64,000 nt of DNA from Paenibacillus sp. FSL R5-0912 (GCF_000758605.1 NZ_CP009282.1:5952001-6016000); one strand, 5' to 3'. Shown: positions 1 through 9,215, numbered from the stretch's first letter. The notes: generated by a model not told the origin, from the letters alone. A program made the numbers and translations.

Positions 1-255
1 AGTGATGCAGATAGCCGGGGCCTCGTGTACGAACGTTTCAATGACAACAGCCGCTTTACCGTCTGGATGAACAATTGTAGCGAACCGTTAACCCTTCAGC
101 AGTCATTCACCGGGGGCAACTGGCAGGATGCCTTCAGCGGTGAACCAGTGGCGATGGATGGTGAAGGAATCAGACTTACGCTGGAGCCGCTGGGGTTCAG
201 GATACTGCAGAGCGTGGTTGAGGCTGCGGATGACAGTGCGAAGCCTGAGAATTAA
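1..255 (+). CDS. Glycosidase C-terminal fragment (5' end outside window)
   Basis: Frame 1 is open from the first base to a TAA at 253-255, so this is the last 84 codons of a gene that begins upstream. The end reads like the C-terminal beta domain of an alpha-amylase-clan glycosidase: an 'NN-S-EP-TL' strand, a 'G-WQDAFSGE' turn and a final 'LEPLGFRIL' strand are typical of GH13-type C-terminal domains. No catalytic residue lies in the visible part, so the exact family is inference. It fits with the sugar-utilisation genes that follow, but it is on the opposite strand and is not part of their operons. Confidence 0.5.
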   Translation, partial: SDADSRGLVYERFNDNSRFTVWMNNCSEPLTLQQSFTGGNWQDAFSGEPVAMDGEGIRLTLEPLGFRILQSVVEAADDSAKPEN

Positions 256-277
256 TTGATCTGGGCAGCCTGCCCAA

Positions 278-326
278 AAAGGAGGTGCTCCTGAAGCCAT
301 TACTGGCTGTCCGGGACACCTCCTTT
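278..326 (+). terminator. Stem-loop after glycosidase gene
   Basis: AAAGGAGGTG (278-287) pairs with CACCTCCTTT (317-326), 23 bases after the stop codon. The T-run is short, so it may be a weak terminator. Confidence 0.55.
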
Positions 327-559
327 GCGTGATTACAGGTAAGTATGCGGCTATGAACGCCTCCGCACTGTAATCGCAGGGACCTTCCGACCGCTCACGC
401 CTTCGTCTCCCTACTCGCGCACACTATTCGGTTGCTCACTTTGTCGATTCTCCTTACTGCCTGGACAATCATATAGTCGCCTTGCACTTCGTATACCGTT
501 TCGCGACTCAAGTTCGCCGTACGCACCGTAGACACTTGTTGGTCGCCAGTTTTGCCACA

Positions 560-760
560 CTGCCCGAAATAAGTGGATTTTCAGCATCTATTCATCTCTT
601 GGAACTCACTTTACGGGTAACAAGTGGATTAATTCCACTTATTTCCATCCCATTCCCTGTTATTAGGCAGCGCCAGTGAATATAAGTGTCGTTTATCCAA
701 CTAATCCTGCGCAAACAGCAAATCCCCCAACTTTAGATGTCGTTTATCCACTTATTTCCC
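560..760. repeat. Intergenic low-complexity repeats with AAGTGGAT/ATCCACTT words
   Basis: The 490-bp gap from 256 to 743 has no credible gene. In its second half the word AAGTGGAT or its complement ATCCACTT recurs near 571, 622, 633, 694 and 744. One pair makes a perfect hairpin, AAGTGG / CCACTT at 622-640. A short ORF (482-679) runs through it but has no ribosome binding site and low-complexity coding. I regard it as an intergenic repeat; similar degenerate repetitive filler occurs near 45.1 kb. Confidence 0.45.
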
Positions 761-1142
761 CGGCGCAGATAGCGCTACTTATATAAACCCCATCCGCGCT
801 ATTGATCTCCGGTCTCGCGGTATAACCCAGGCTCTCATAGAAGCCTACGACCTGCTTTTGGCTGGTAATTACGCTCCGCTGAATGCCTAGCTTCCTGATC
901 CATTGCTCGGCGGCCCCGATCAGCTTCCGGCCATAGCCTTGGTGCCGGAGGAGAATGAGCACGCTGTCGCCACCGCCCGGATTAATCTGAACCATTGGAA
1001 ATACGCCAAGATCGTCCATGACTGTCATCCTTCCGCCAATGCCGGGGGATGCGGAGCATTTCTTTCGTTTTCCTATAGGCGAATTTAACGAATTGGAGAT
1101 TCCAGGCGGGGACGTTCTCCCGCATGCAGCAGATACAAGCAC
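744..1142 (-). pseudogene. GNAT acetyltransferase remnant
   Basis: The recognisable part runs from about 1028 to 780 and carries the acetyl-CoA loop as R-H-Q-G-Y-G, followed by 'KLIGAAEQWIRKLG' and the late GNAT signature 'VGFYESLGY'. A whole GNAT protein has about 140-170 residues; here the N-terminal half with the first strands and helices is missing and replaced by unrelated, proline- and serine-rich residues. An internal ATG at 1022 has GGAAGG nine bases upstream, so a ~92-residue protein could still be made, but it would lack half of the fold. I call it a decayed gene; the substrate cannot be told. Confidence 0.5.
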
Positions 1143-1192
1143 AAGCCCCTCAATTGCGGGTAACTATATTCTTGTCCTATATTGTTAAATGA

Positions 1193-1216
1193 AAAAGCCG
1201 CAAATAAGCGGCTTTT
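1193..1216 (-). terminator. Terminator of the 59-codon ORF
   Basis: AAAAGCCGC (1193-1201) and GCGGCTTTT (1208-1216) form a 9-bp stem with a 6-base loop; on the minus strand it ends in a T-rich tail. It lies about 110 bases after the stop of the small ORF at 1329-1508. Confidence 0.7.
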
Positions 1217-1328
1217 GATTTTCGGCTTATGCCTAGTGAATTGTAATTACAGGTTGATCTTTACGATGAAATTGTCATAGCTTTATGCACGCTAAATCTA
1301 AGGTATGAGGAAGCTACCCGAAGAAAGG

Positions 1329-1508
1329 CTATGTGCTCTGAGTGGGTTTCTTACGTATGCTTGTGAGTTCAAATGCCTCTTTAGGAATTCCCAATTCATG
1401 AGCCTTCTTCTTTTTAATCACCATGGCTTGTTGTAAGCTTGTAGCTTGAAATTCAATTGTAGTGCCAAGCGGATCCGCAAATGCATAGTAGCTTTTTTTA
1501 TTGGACAT
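1329..1508 (-). CDS. Small protein of unknown function (59 aa)
   Basis: An ATG at 1508 follows GGAGG with a 10-base spacer and opens a 59-codon frame ending in TAG at 1329-1331. The predicted protein starts MSNKKSYYAFADPLGTTIEF, has a central lysine cluster (KKKK, residues 32-35) and ends in a basic, threonine-rich tail. It has no membrane segment, signal peptide or cysteine. A minus-strand terminator follows at 1193-1216, so it looks like a free-standing transcription unit. I do not recognise the family and give no function. The strong ribosome binding site, the terminator and the even amino-acid composition argue for a real gene. Confidence 0.6.
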   Translation of the reverse strand: MSNKKSYYAFADPLGTTIEFQATSLQQAMVIKKKKAHELGIPKEAFELTSIRKKPTQST

Positions 1509-1742
1509 TAACTTAGGGCCTCCTCATCTTATTCTCTAATGATTGTGCAATTCAAAGCCGCTCACCGAGTTTCCGGGTAGCCGGAGCTTATCTGTAACTG
1601 CTTGCAATGAGGCTGGATGGCAAATCACCCTAATAGTGTGCGTCTCCTCTTAGAGAACTATTCGCGAAGACGGCCTTTAAACAAGCCGCCCTTTCAGTTT
1701 CTTGTTTCACGCGTTTCACGCACTCAACTGGCTAAAATCACA

Positions 1743-1808
1743 AAAAGAAACCGTCCTTTGGAAAATGGAGTTGGGGACCACAACCATTTCAAAGGAGAGG
1801 TTTCTTTT
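1743..1808 (-). terminator. Long hairpin ending fructan module 1
   Basis: The arms GAAACC-GTCCTTTGG and its near complement around 1788-1806 fold into a ~66-nt hairpin; on the minus strand it ends GGTTTCTTTTTG. It lies 115 bases beyond the last permease stop (1926) and is the likely end of that operon. Bases 1783-1803 are the exact reverse complement of 36400-36420, so this hairpin is also a dispersed element. The rest of the 1509-1925 gap shows no gene. Confidence 0.65.
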
Positions 1809-1925
1809 GTACGTTCAATATACTAATGGAGCAACTTTGGCCGAGACTGCTGAAATATGAGCAATACCAAACCCATTAACCGAGCGCCACTGTACCGTAT
1901 TTCATCGTTATTCCCATTCCTTTCA

Positions 1926-2765
1926 TTACCCTTTCACACCCGACATCGTAATCCCCTGAATGTAATAGCGCTGCAGGAACAGAAACAGGATCAGAATCGG
2001 AACCGTGGAAATGGTACTTGCGGCAAGAATCTTAGACCAATCTGTTCCTTCCACCGAGGAGAACGTGGCAATGGCTACCTGGATCATCTGTTTCTTTTCG
2101 TCATTGATAACGATTAGAGGCCACAGATATGAATCCCAGTTGCCAAGAAAGGTCATCAGCGCCAGGGTGATCATCGGCGGGACAGCCGCAGGCAAGACAA
2201 TACTGGAAAAGGTCCGGGACATCGAGGCCCCGTCGATTTTGGCCGCCTCCAGAATCTCATCTGGAATTTCCGCGAAGAACTGCCGCAGCAGAAAGATTCC
2301 GAACACAGACAGCATCGAAGGAATCACCAGCGCCTTATAGGAGTTAAGCCAGCCGAAATAATTCATCAGCAGATAGTTTGGGACCAGCGTTACTTCACCG
2401 GGAATAATCATCGCCGACATGAATAGTGCGAAGACAACCGCTTTTCCACGGAAACGCAGCTTGGCAAAAGCAAACGCCGACATCGAATTCACTAGCAGCA
2501 CCAGCAGGGTTACAATCCCAGCAACAAACAGTGTATTAGCGATATAGCGGAGAAAAGGGTTGCCCTCACTGAAGATAACCTCTTTGAAGTTAGCCAGCGT
2601 CGGCTGGACAGGAACGAACAAATGAATATTCAGGCTGGAGGAGTACTTGAACAATTCCTCATAAGGGCGTAGTGAACCCGAAATCATCCAGAGGATCGGG
2701 ATAATTGAAATGACAGCCAGGACGGTCATAACCGTATACTTGGCAATGCTTGCAAAGCGGTTCAT
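1926..2765 (-). CDS. Carbohydrate ABC transporter permease, MalG type
   Basis: This 279-residue integral membrane protein is the second permease of a binding-protein-dependent sugar importer. It starts with a transmembrane helix at residues 11-30, has six predicted helices, and carries the cytoplasmic EAA loop at residues 170-182 (DEILEAAKIDGAS), the docking site for the ATPase. The MalG-type C-terminus reads 'QRYYIQGITMSGVKG'. The ATG at 2765 has AGGAGG seven bases upstream. It is the last gene of fructan module 1, 81 bases after the partner permease. The substrate is inferred from the GH32 enzyme in the same operon, hence sucrose, fructo-oligosaccharides or levan fragments. Confidence 0.92.
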   Translation of the reverse strand: MNRFASIAKYTVMTVLAVISIIPILWMISGSLRPYEELFKYSSSLNIHLFVPVQPTLANFKEVIFSEGNPFLRYIANTLFVAGIVTLLVLLVNSMSAFAFAKLRFRGKAVVFALFMSAMIIPGEVTLVPNYLLMNYFGWLNSYKALVIPSMLSVFGIFLLRQFFAEIPDEILEAAKIDGASMSRTFSSIVLPAAVPPMITLALMTFLGNWDSYLWPLIVINDEKKQMIQVAIATFSSVEGTDWSKILAASTISTVPILILFLFLQRYYIQGITMSGVKG

Positions 2766-2846
2766 GTGGATTCCTCCTAGTAGTTTTACGAACAGCCGCT
2801 TCCTTAAAATTCCCCTGCAGCAAAATTGACTACAGAAGCGTCTCCA

Positions 2847-3782
2847 TTAATGTTCTGCGTTCCGGAACAGTCTCATTTGCACGAGCGAGATGGCTAGAAC
2901 AATCGCGAACAGAATAAAGGCGGCAGCGGTGCCGTAGCCCATCTGCATCTGCTGGAAGGCCATTTTATAAATATAATAGACTGCGGTTTCGGTAGCCCCG
3001 TTGGGTCCTCCACTGGTCAATACAAACACAAGGCCGGACAGCTTAATGGCATCAATTGTCGTCATAATCACAACAAAGGCCGTGGTACGATTCAGCAAAG
3101 GAAGCGTAATGCGGAAGAACTGCTGTATTTTTGTAGCACCGTCTACCCGGGCCGCCTCGTATAAATCTTGCGGAATGTTGTTCAGTCCGGCCAGGAAGAT
3201 AATCATGAAAAAGCCTACGCCTTTCCATATTCCCAGCATGATCACGCCGTTCATCGCCGTATCCGGGTTGGACAGGAAATTGGTAGTGGGCAGATGAAGC
3301 GTCTTCAGCACATTGTTCAGAATCCCAAATTCCTTGTTGTAGATCAGTTTGAACACCGTTGCGGCCACTGCCGTAGAAATGACAACCGGAATGAAATAGA
3401 GTGTGCGGAACAGACCGGTAAGCTTGAACTTTTTCTGGATTAACAGTGCTAGGCCCAGTGAAATCGCGGTCTGAATCGGAATAACAATGATGGCAAAATG
3501 AAACGAATGCCTGAGACTGGCCAGGAAATCCCTGTCCGTCACCAGAGACCTGTAATTGTCCAGCCCGATGAAGCTGCGGGTCGATCCTACCAGGTTATAA
3601 TTCTGAAAGCTGATCACAAAGGCTTGCAGCATCGGATAGAACACAAAGATGAGCAGCAAAGCAAAAGAAGGCAGCACGAACCACCAGGCGGTTATTTCTT
3701 CTCCCCGCAGAAACCGGCGGGGCTTTTTGCTTGATGGGGCAGTTTTGGAGGCAGGCTTAGCTGCCGCTGTAACGCTTGTCAT
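2847..3782 (-). CDS. Sugar ABC transporter permease, MalF/UgpA type
   Basis: The first permease of module 1, 311 residues when started at the ATG at 3782, which has GGAG about ten bases upstream. A TTG at 3803 in the same frame would add seven residues but overlaps the stop of the GH32 gene and lacks a binding site, so I prefer the ATG. The protein has a basic N-terminal tail (KTAPSSKKPRR), a first helix near 'WWFVLPSFALLLIFVFYP', and the EAA loop 'DLYEAARVDGAT' about two thirds along. It should pair with the MalG-type protein encoded next. No ATPase gene accompanies them. Confidence 0.92.
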   Translation of the reverse strand: MTSVTAAAKPASKTAPSSKKPRRFLRGEEITAWWFVLPSFALLLIFVFYPMLQAFVISFQNYNLVGSTRSFIGLDNYRSLVTDRDFLASLRHSFHFAIIVIPIQTAISLGLALLIQKKFKLTGLFRTLYFIPVVISTAVAATVFKLIYNKEFGILNNVLKTLHLPTTNFLSNPDTAMNGVIMLGIWKGVGFFMIIFLAGLNNIPQDLYEAARVDGATKIQQFFRITLPLLNRTTAFVVIMTTIDAIKLSGLVFVLTSGGPNGATETAVYYIYKMAFQQMQMGYGTAAAFILFAIVLAISLVQMRLFRNAEH

Positions 3783-3799
3783 GATCTTTTCACTCCATT

Positions 3800-5713
3800 T
3801 CAATCCGGTTTATAGACGTACACGTTCATTACGGCATATATTTGCCCACCCGGGGCAAGAGCTTTAATCTCCGTCTGGCCTTCCTTCAGCCCCTTTACGA
3901 CCGCGGTTGTTCCGGAACGGCTCTCCACCTGTGCAACGGCCTCATCACTCGACACCCAAGTAAGATCCTGGGGAGCTGCTAGCGGAACGACCGCCGCTGC
4001 CGCTTCCATAGTGCCGCCAAGCGGAACATCCACACTAGATTGGCTAAGCAGGACGCGAAGCGGTTCCGAGCTATCCGGATCCTCATTCCGCCATACACTG
4101 GCCATCGGATAAAAGACGGCCTTGTCCAGCGTCACGTCCCCCTTTTTCACATACAGCTCCAATCCATTGCTGGTAGCCCCCGGGAAAAGAATACTGGAAA
4201 CCACAGTCTCGCCGTCTGCGCCGAACACCTCCAGCGTCGATTCATCTACATAGATATGCAGCCTGATTTTACCGTTTACCGCTCTTAAGGGTGCCTGAAC
4301 CGTTTCGGCAAACCCGGCTTCAAATGAACTGTCGCCGGACTTAGTTCGATCCACCGTCAGTGTTGAATTAACGTTGTTATAAGATATAATTGTCGCCTGA
4401 TCTCCGCCTTTTCTCAATTTGAATCCGAATTCCGCCTCTCCCTTCACGGTGAACTCGGTATCGATTTCATAGGAAGTCCCGTGCAGACTGGCCAGGGGAT
4501 TGTTGCCTGGCTCGAGCCGCTGGGTTCCCACCTTGACCGCTTGGCCACGCAAAGCTCCCAGCTCTTGCACCGGCTGCTGGACGAGGCGTAATCCCTCACC
4601 GGGAATGTCGCGCAGCTTCAGCTCCCGTGGCAGCGACATATTCCCTTTCCACGGAGCGCTTGGCATAGAGAACGGATAGCGCCAATTGGACATCCAGCCG
4701 ACATAGATCCGGCGCCCGTCCGTCTGCGGAATATCAGAGTAGGACACTGCGGCGTAGAAGTCTTTTCCGTAATCGGTCCACAGCACTTTGGAGGGCTCAT
4801 TCTCGTTCTTGAATGTCTGTCCGTCAAAGCTACCAATAAAATATTGCGCCGCCGAGCCACGGGTTGAGCTGTTATTGCCGATGCTGAGCGCCAGCACCCA
4901 CCGGGTCTCCTTGCTGCCTTCCACGGGAAGCTCAAATAGATCCGGACATTCCCAGACGGCGGCATGTGAGCCCTGATCGGCGCCGAATTCGCTGGCCAGC
5001 TGCCAGGTCTTCAGGTCTGGAGAGGTATAGAATCTCACACGGTTGTCCACCGAGACAACCATCACCCAAGCGTGTGAAGGCTCATGCCAGAACACCTTGG
5101 GATCTCTGAAATCCTTGAGTCCTGAATTAGGAATCACGGGATTGCCCTCATATTTGATCCAGGTGCGTCCTTTATCAGAACTGTACGCCAGGCTCTGCGA
5201 CTGCATTCCTCCTTTGAAATGGGTGAAGATCGCAACCATTCCCGCTTTTCCGCCAAAAAAACCGCTCGTATCCTTCCAGTCCACCACGGCACTGCCCGAC
5301 CAAATCTCCCCGAGCGAATCGCGCAGGAGCGCTACCGGCAGATGCTGCCAATGGATCAGATCCGTGCTGACGGCGTGACCCCACTGGCCGCTGTTCTGGT
5401 AGAACTGGTGATATTCACCTTCGAAATAAACCATTCCATTCGGATCGCTCATATTCCCGCTTTCCGGCGACAGATGATACTGCGGACGGTATAGCTCCGT
5501 GTAGTAATTGGGAATCGCAGAAAACTGAAAGGCCGCAGGTGCAGTATTAGAGATAGCATTGGACGGAGTTTTAGAATCAGAAGTATTGCTGGTATGATTG
5601 CTGTTGCCGCCAATATTGCACCCAGCGATAACCAGCAGTACAACAGCCACACCTGCCAGTTTGCTTGTAGTTTTGATCTCTTTATGTGCTTGCTTCTCTC
5701 CAGAAACATTCAT
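3800..5713 (-). CDS. GH32 fructan hydrolase, lipoprotein with C-terminal Ig-like domain
   Basis: A 637-residue surface lipoprotein that should hydrolyse beta-fructosides. The signal peptide ends in a lipobox with Cys32 (VIAG-C), followed by a Ser/Asn/Thr-rich linker. The GH32 five-bladed propeller shows its three acidic motifs: SDPNG at 89-93 (nucleophile Asp90), RDP at 203-205 and ECPDLF at 255-260 (acid/base Glu255). The GH32 beta-sandwich follows, and the last ~85 residues form a BIG2-type Ig-like domain ending 'AVMNVYVYKPD'. The ATG has AGGAG nine bases upstream. It sits between the response regulator and the permeases, so cleavage outside the membrane and uptake by the same operon is a reasonable inference. 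Levanase or inulinase cannot be separated by sequence alone. Confidence 0.9.
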   Translation of the reverse strand: MNVSGEKQAHKEIKTTSKLAGVAVVLLVIAGCNIGGNSNHTSNTSDSKTPSNAISNTAPAAFQFSAIPNYYTELYRPQYHLSPESGNMSDPNGMVYFEGEYHQFYQNSGQWGHAVSTDLIHWQHLPVALLRDSLGEIWSGSAVVDWKDTSGFFGGKAGMVAIFTHFKGGMQSQSLAYSSDKGRTWIKYEGNPVIPNSGLKDFRDPKVFWHEPSHAWVMVVSVDNRVRFYTSPDLKTWQLASEFGADQGSHAAVWECPDLFELPVEGSKETRWVLALSIGNNSSTRGSAAQYFIGSFDGQTFKNENEPSKVLWTDYGKDFYAAVSYSDIPQTDGRRIYVGWMSNWRYPFSMPSAPWKGNMSLPRELKLRDIPGEGLRLVQQPVQELGALRGQAVKVGTQRLEPGNNPLASLHGTSYEIDTEFTVKGEAEFGFKLRKGGDQATIISYNNVNSTLTVDRTKSGDSSFEAGFAETVQAPLRAVNGKIRLHIYVDESTLEVFGADGETVVSSILFPGATSNGLELYVKKGDVTLDKAVFYPMASVWRNEDPDSSEPLRVLLSQSSVDVPLGGTMEAAAAVVPLAAPQDLTWVSSDEAVAQVESRSGTTAVVKGLKEGQTEIKALAPGGQIYAVMNVYVYKPD

Positions 5714-5808
5714 ACTGCATACTCCTATTCCTTGTTTAGTTGACCCTATTGTAGCTGAACGGCTAGAGAAATCATTTCAATATGATCGGCTCAGAAGTTG
5801 TGATGTTT

Positions 5809-7428
5809 TCAGGGGTGATTCTTCAAATACCATTCACGGTAATCTTTGGGACTTTTGCCGCTGTTTTTCTTGAAAGAGGTGCTGAAATAGCTAGAGCTGG
5901 AATAGCCGACAAGCATAGCGATATCGGTCAGCTTCAGTTCGTTCTCTTGCAAAAGCAGTTCCGCCTTGGCCATTCTCAGCCTGGTGACATAGTCGCTGAA
6001 CGTAATGCCCACATGCTGCTTGAACAGCCCGGATAAATAGGTCTCATTCAGATGAAACATTTCGGCGAGGGAAGAAAGCGTCAACTCGTAGGAGAAATTC
6101 TCCTCCACATATTTTCTGACCGCTTCGACCATATGCTGTCCGCTGGAGAAGCGGAGCTTCTTCACTTCATCCATGACAAGCTGCGCCAGCTCATCGATCT
6201 GCCCCCGTACGCCTTCACGCGACTGGTAATCGGCAATGGTCATCTGACAGTTCCACAAATACTTCTGCAGGGCGGAGCCGCCGAGCTCGAACTTTTTGGC
6301 GATGGAGCTGAACATCAACAGCATCCGCAGGGCCAGAAAGGTAAAAGCAAACATCGGCGTATCTCTTTCGCTACTGAAAATGGTGTCAAGCTGCTGGCGG
6401 AAGGTGCTCATGTCCAAATTTTCAATCGCCTGTACCAGCTTCCGCTCCATCTCCGGGGTAAACGCCTGCGTAAGCTCCATCACCCGGCTCCGTTCGCCCT
6501 CTCCATCTTTATACACGGTGCTTTGGCTCCAGGACAGCATGCACGAAGCATAACCGTTCTTCAGCCGCTTGAGTCCCTTCACTTCCTCGCCAATCCCCGT
6601 TACACATTCCAGCTTCAGGTAACTGGCGATGTTTCGTTTCAGTTCTTCTACGAACCGGTCCGTTCGACCCGCATGCTCCGGCCCCGGCTTCATAATAACC
6701 AGAAAATACATCATCGCAGAATTGGCGACATCGCTGAATGGATAGATTCCCTTCCGCTTAGCAGCCGTCTCCCGGCATAACATCTGAAAAGCCAAATTGA
6801 GCAGATCCCGGCGCTCCTGCCGGTCCGCCATCCGCCCCGCCGGCACTCTCATCTCCACAGCAACAAACTGCAGCTTCAGATCATCCGCCGTCAGCGGGGT
6901 CAGCTGGAGCTGCTGCAGTCGTTCCCTGATAGCCGCCAGGCTGTACCACTCGTCTTTGACCATTTGCAGCAAGAAATTCTCCTGCAGCAGCCGCAGCTGC
7001 TCATTTTTCTGCAGCAGATCCTGCCGGGAGGCCTGCAGGTTTTTTTGCTCCTGTCTAATTTCTTCACCCAGCTTGCCAAGCAGCTCATTCAGTTCTGCGC
7101 GGGCTACCGGCTTCAGCAAATAATCCTTCACTCCAAGCTGTATGGCCGATTTCAGATAATCAAAGTCGGAGTATCCCGACAGCACAACCGTCCTCAGCAG
7201 CGGATACTTCTTTTTACAGATGCGGATAAATTCAATGCCGTCCAGCTGTGGCATACGGATATCGGAGATGACCAGCTGCGGCAGCGGTCCCTGCTCCAGC
7301 AGCTGCAGCGCTTCATTGCCGCTTGAGGCCTCCGAGACAATCCGGAAGCCGGCGGCTTCCCAATCGATTTTGGCTTTGATGCTGTTGCGGACCCCCTTCT
7401 CGTCATCCACCAGCATAATCTCATACAT
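5809..7428 (-). CDS. YesN-type response regulator with AraC DNA-binding domain
   Basis: A 539-residue regulator. The receiver domain carries Asp8-Asp9, the phospho-acceptor Asp56 (VISDIRMP) and the conserved Lys near residue 106. A long middle region rich in Leu/Gln follows, and the last ~100 residues are an AraC-type double helix-turn-helix ('LTDIAMLVGY', 'YFSTSFKK'). The ATG at 7428 has GAGGTG six bases upstream; a GTG at 7437 would overlap the kinase stop and is less likely. It follows the sensor kinase with no gap and is expected to activate the transporter and GH32 genes of module 1. Confidence 0.9.
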   Translation of the reverse strand: MYEIMLVDDEKGVRNSIKAKIDWEAAGFRIVSEASSGNEALQLLEQGPLPQLVISDIRMPQLDGIEFIRICKKKYPLLRTVVLSGYSDFDYLKSAIQLGVKDYLLKPVARAELNELLGKLGEEIRQEQKNLQASRQDLLQKNEQLRLLQENFLLQMVKDEWYSLAAIRERLQQLQLTPLTADDLKLQFVAVEMRVPAGRMADRQERRDLLNLAFQMLCRETAAKRKGIYPFSDVANSAMMYFLVIMKPGPEHAGRTDRFVEELKRNIASYLKLECVTGIGEEVKGLKRLKNGYASCMLSWSQSTVYKDGEGERSRVMELTQAFTPEMERKLVQAIENLDMSTFRQQLDTIFSSERDTPMFAFTFLALRMLLMFSSIAKKFELGGSALQKYLWNCQMTIADYQSREGVRGQIDELAQLVMDEVKKLRFSSGQHMVEAVRKYVEENFSYELTLSSLAEMFHLNETYLSGLFKQHVGITFSDYVTRLRMAKAELLLQENELKLTDIAMLVGYSSSSYFSTSFKKNSGKSPKDYREWYLKNHP

Positions 7429-7433
7429 GATTA

Positions 7434-9215
7434 TCACCTCTCTATCAGCGGCAGCTTCAGTGTAATGGTTGTTCCTGTATCTAGCTTCGAATCAAGCACG
7501 GCTTCAAACTGCTCGCCGTAATACAGGCGGCAGCGGGAGAGCACATTGCGCAATCCGATGCTGTCCCCTTTATGATTTAAGATTCCCACACTGTTCCTAA
7601 GCTCCGTATCGGCAAGAATGCTGGCGATCAGTTCCGGTGTCATTCCTGGACCGTTATCCTGTATCTGCAGGTGCAGGCGCTCTCCACACACACTGGAGGT
7701 GATCGCCACCTCGGCGACCCCCCCTTTTTCCAGGCTGTACTTCACCGCATTCTCTACCAGCGGCTGCAGAATAAACTTGGCGATCAGCAGCTGATCCGCG
7801 GCGGAATCCTGCCGGACCGTCACCATCAGATGATCCTCATGCCGCAGCTTTAGGAGGAACAGGTAGTCACGGATGTAGCCCAATTCCTCGCTGACTTGTA
7901 CCAGATCCGTATCGAGACTCAGCGAATAACGCATCATTTTACCCAGTGCTTCCGTGGCGTCCATGACCAGATCCTCTCGTTTCATCGCCGCCAGACCGCT
8001 GATGATCTCCAGTGTATTGTTGTAAAAATGTGGATTTATCTGCAGCAGGAGTGCTTTGTATTCGGCATTTTTCCGGCGCAGATTGGTCTCGAATTCTGTC
8101 TCAATCAGATACTTCAGCTGATGGGTCATCTGCTCAAATACACCGGCCACATAGTCCACTTCGCTCTGCCGTGATCTAACCTTTGGCATATCCTTCATCG
8201 CCAGCTCGAACTGCCCGTTTTTGACATGCCGCATGGCCCGGGCCATGGCACTTAGTGGCTTCGTTATGCCGGTGGAGAGCCACAGCGCGACAATAATCAC
8301 AAGGATCAGTAGAACAAAGCTGGCAAGGAGCAGCGTTTCTTTGAGCTTGGTGATGGTGGCATACAGCTCCGCCTCCGGCACCTCGCCGACGATCAGCCAG
8401 TTCTGTGCAGGCAGCCTGCGGTAAAAGAACAGATAGTCGGTCCCCCCTTGGCGAAGCGGAAAAATGCCGCTGGTCTCACCTCCGCTATGTTTCTGCAAAG
8501 CAGCAAGTCCGCCGCTAAGCACCTGCTCAGCTCCTGTCAGATCCTGATGGAGTACACTGAGGCCTTCCGCCGTCAGTAAAAAGGCTTTGCCGCTTTTGCC
8601 GAAGCTGATTTTATCCATATCCTGGCGCAGCAGTTCCGTAGGATAATTGATTTTGATCACTCCGACATCCTTAAGGGACTGGAGCTGCACCAAAGGGAGC
8701 ACAAGGCTATTGATCTCGCGCGAACGCATGCTGTCGTCGGCCTGATCCCTGTCCTGATGAGCCTGTGTCCAGCGTACGTCCTGCTCCTTGAACTGACTGT
8801 ACCAGCTGCTCTTCAAATAGCTCAGGTCCTGTGTCCATAACCCGCCCTTATCCTTCGCAAAGGTGGAAATGGAAATCACATTCGAATTATTGATCGCATA
8901 GGAGGATAACAGCTCACGCAGCTTTTGCTTGGCCAGATACTTTTCACCCTTAGTGCTCTCATCGTTCAGATCGGCGGTTATCCATTCCTGTGTGATGTTG
9001 CTGCTCAGCACCTGGTTGCCCATATCCTCAATTTGCGTCAGCAGCGTGCTGACATGGGAGGCAAATTGGTCTATGGTCTGCAGAGTCGAAGTCTGGGTAG
9101 ACTTTCGGATCTGCTCCGCCGATTCCTTGCTGAGGATAAAGACAACCGCCGTAATCGGAAGGATCAGCAGGATCGAAAAAGCCAACATTAATCTGCTGCG
9201 TAACGAGTAGAACAT
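7434..9215 (-). CDS. YesM-type sensor histidine kinase
   Basis: A 593-residue membrane kinase. From the chosen ATG at 9215 (MFYSLRSRLML) the first helix follows directly; an extracytoplasmic dCache-like sensor region of ~250 residues comes next, then a second helix ('VLLILVIIVALWL'), a HAMP segment and the His-kinase domain. The phospho-accepting His is in 'NPHFYNNTLE', where the usual F-L-Y is changed to F-Y-N. The ATPase domain shows an N box and 'QDNGPGM'. Upstream in-frame starts (TTG 9257, ATG 9239) have no binding site; AAGGGG lies 11 bases before 9215. It probably senses sugar bound to the binding protein encoded just upstream. Confidence 0.88.
   Translation of the reverse strand: MFYSLRSRLMLAFSILLILPITAVVFILSKESAEQIRKSTQTSTLQTIDQFASHVSTLLTQIEDMGNQVLSSNITQEWITADLNDESTKGEKYLAKQKLRELLSSYAINNSNVISISTFAKDKGGLWTQDLSYLKSSWYSQFKEQDVRWTQAHQDRDQADDSMRSREINSLVLPLVQLQSLKDVGVIKINYPTELLRQDMDKISFGKSGKAFLLTAEGLSVLHQDLTGAEQVLSGGLAALQKHSGGETSGIFPLRQGGTDYLFFYRRLPAQNWLIVGEVPEAELYATITKLKETLLLASFVLLILVIIVALWLSTGITKPLSAMARAMRHVKNGQFELAMKDMPKVRSRQSEVDYVAGVFEQMTHQLKYLIETEFETNLRRKNAEYKALLLQINPHFYNNTLEIISGLAAMKREDLVMDATEALGKMMRYSLSLDTDLVQVSEELGYIRDYLFLLKLRHEDHLMVTVRQDSAADQLLIAKFILQPLVENAVKYSLEKGGVAEVAITSSVCGERLHLQIQDNGPGMTPELIASILADTELRNSVGILNHKGDSIGLRNVLSRCRLYYGEQFEAVLDSKLDTGTTITLKLPLIER

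Noticed and set aside
482..679. 65-codon plus-strand ORF
   Set aside because: No ribosome binding site, low-complexity composition and overlap with intergenic repeats.
6052..6780. 242-codon plus-strand ORF inside the response regulator gene
   Set aside because: It is the antisense shadow of a well-supported receiver/AraC protein.
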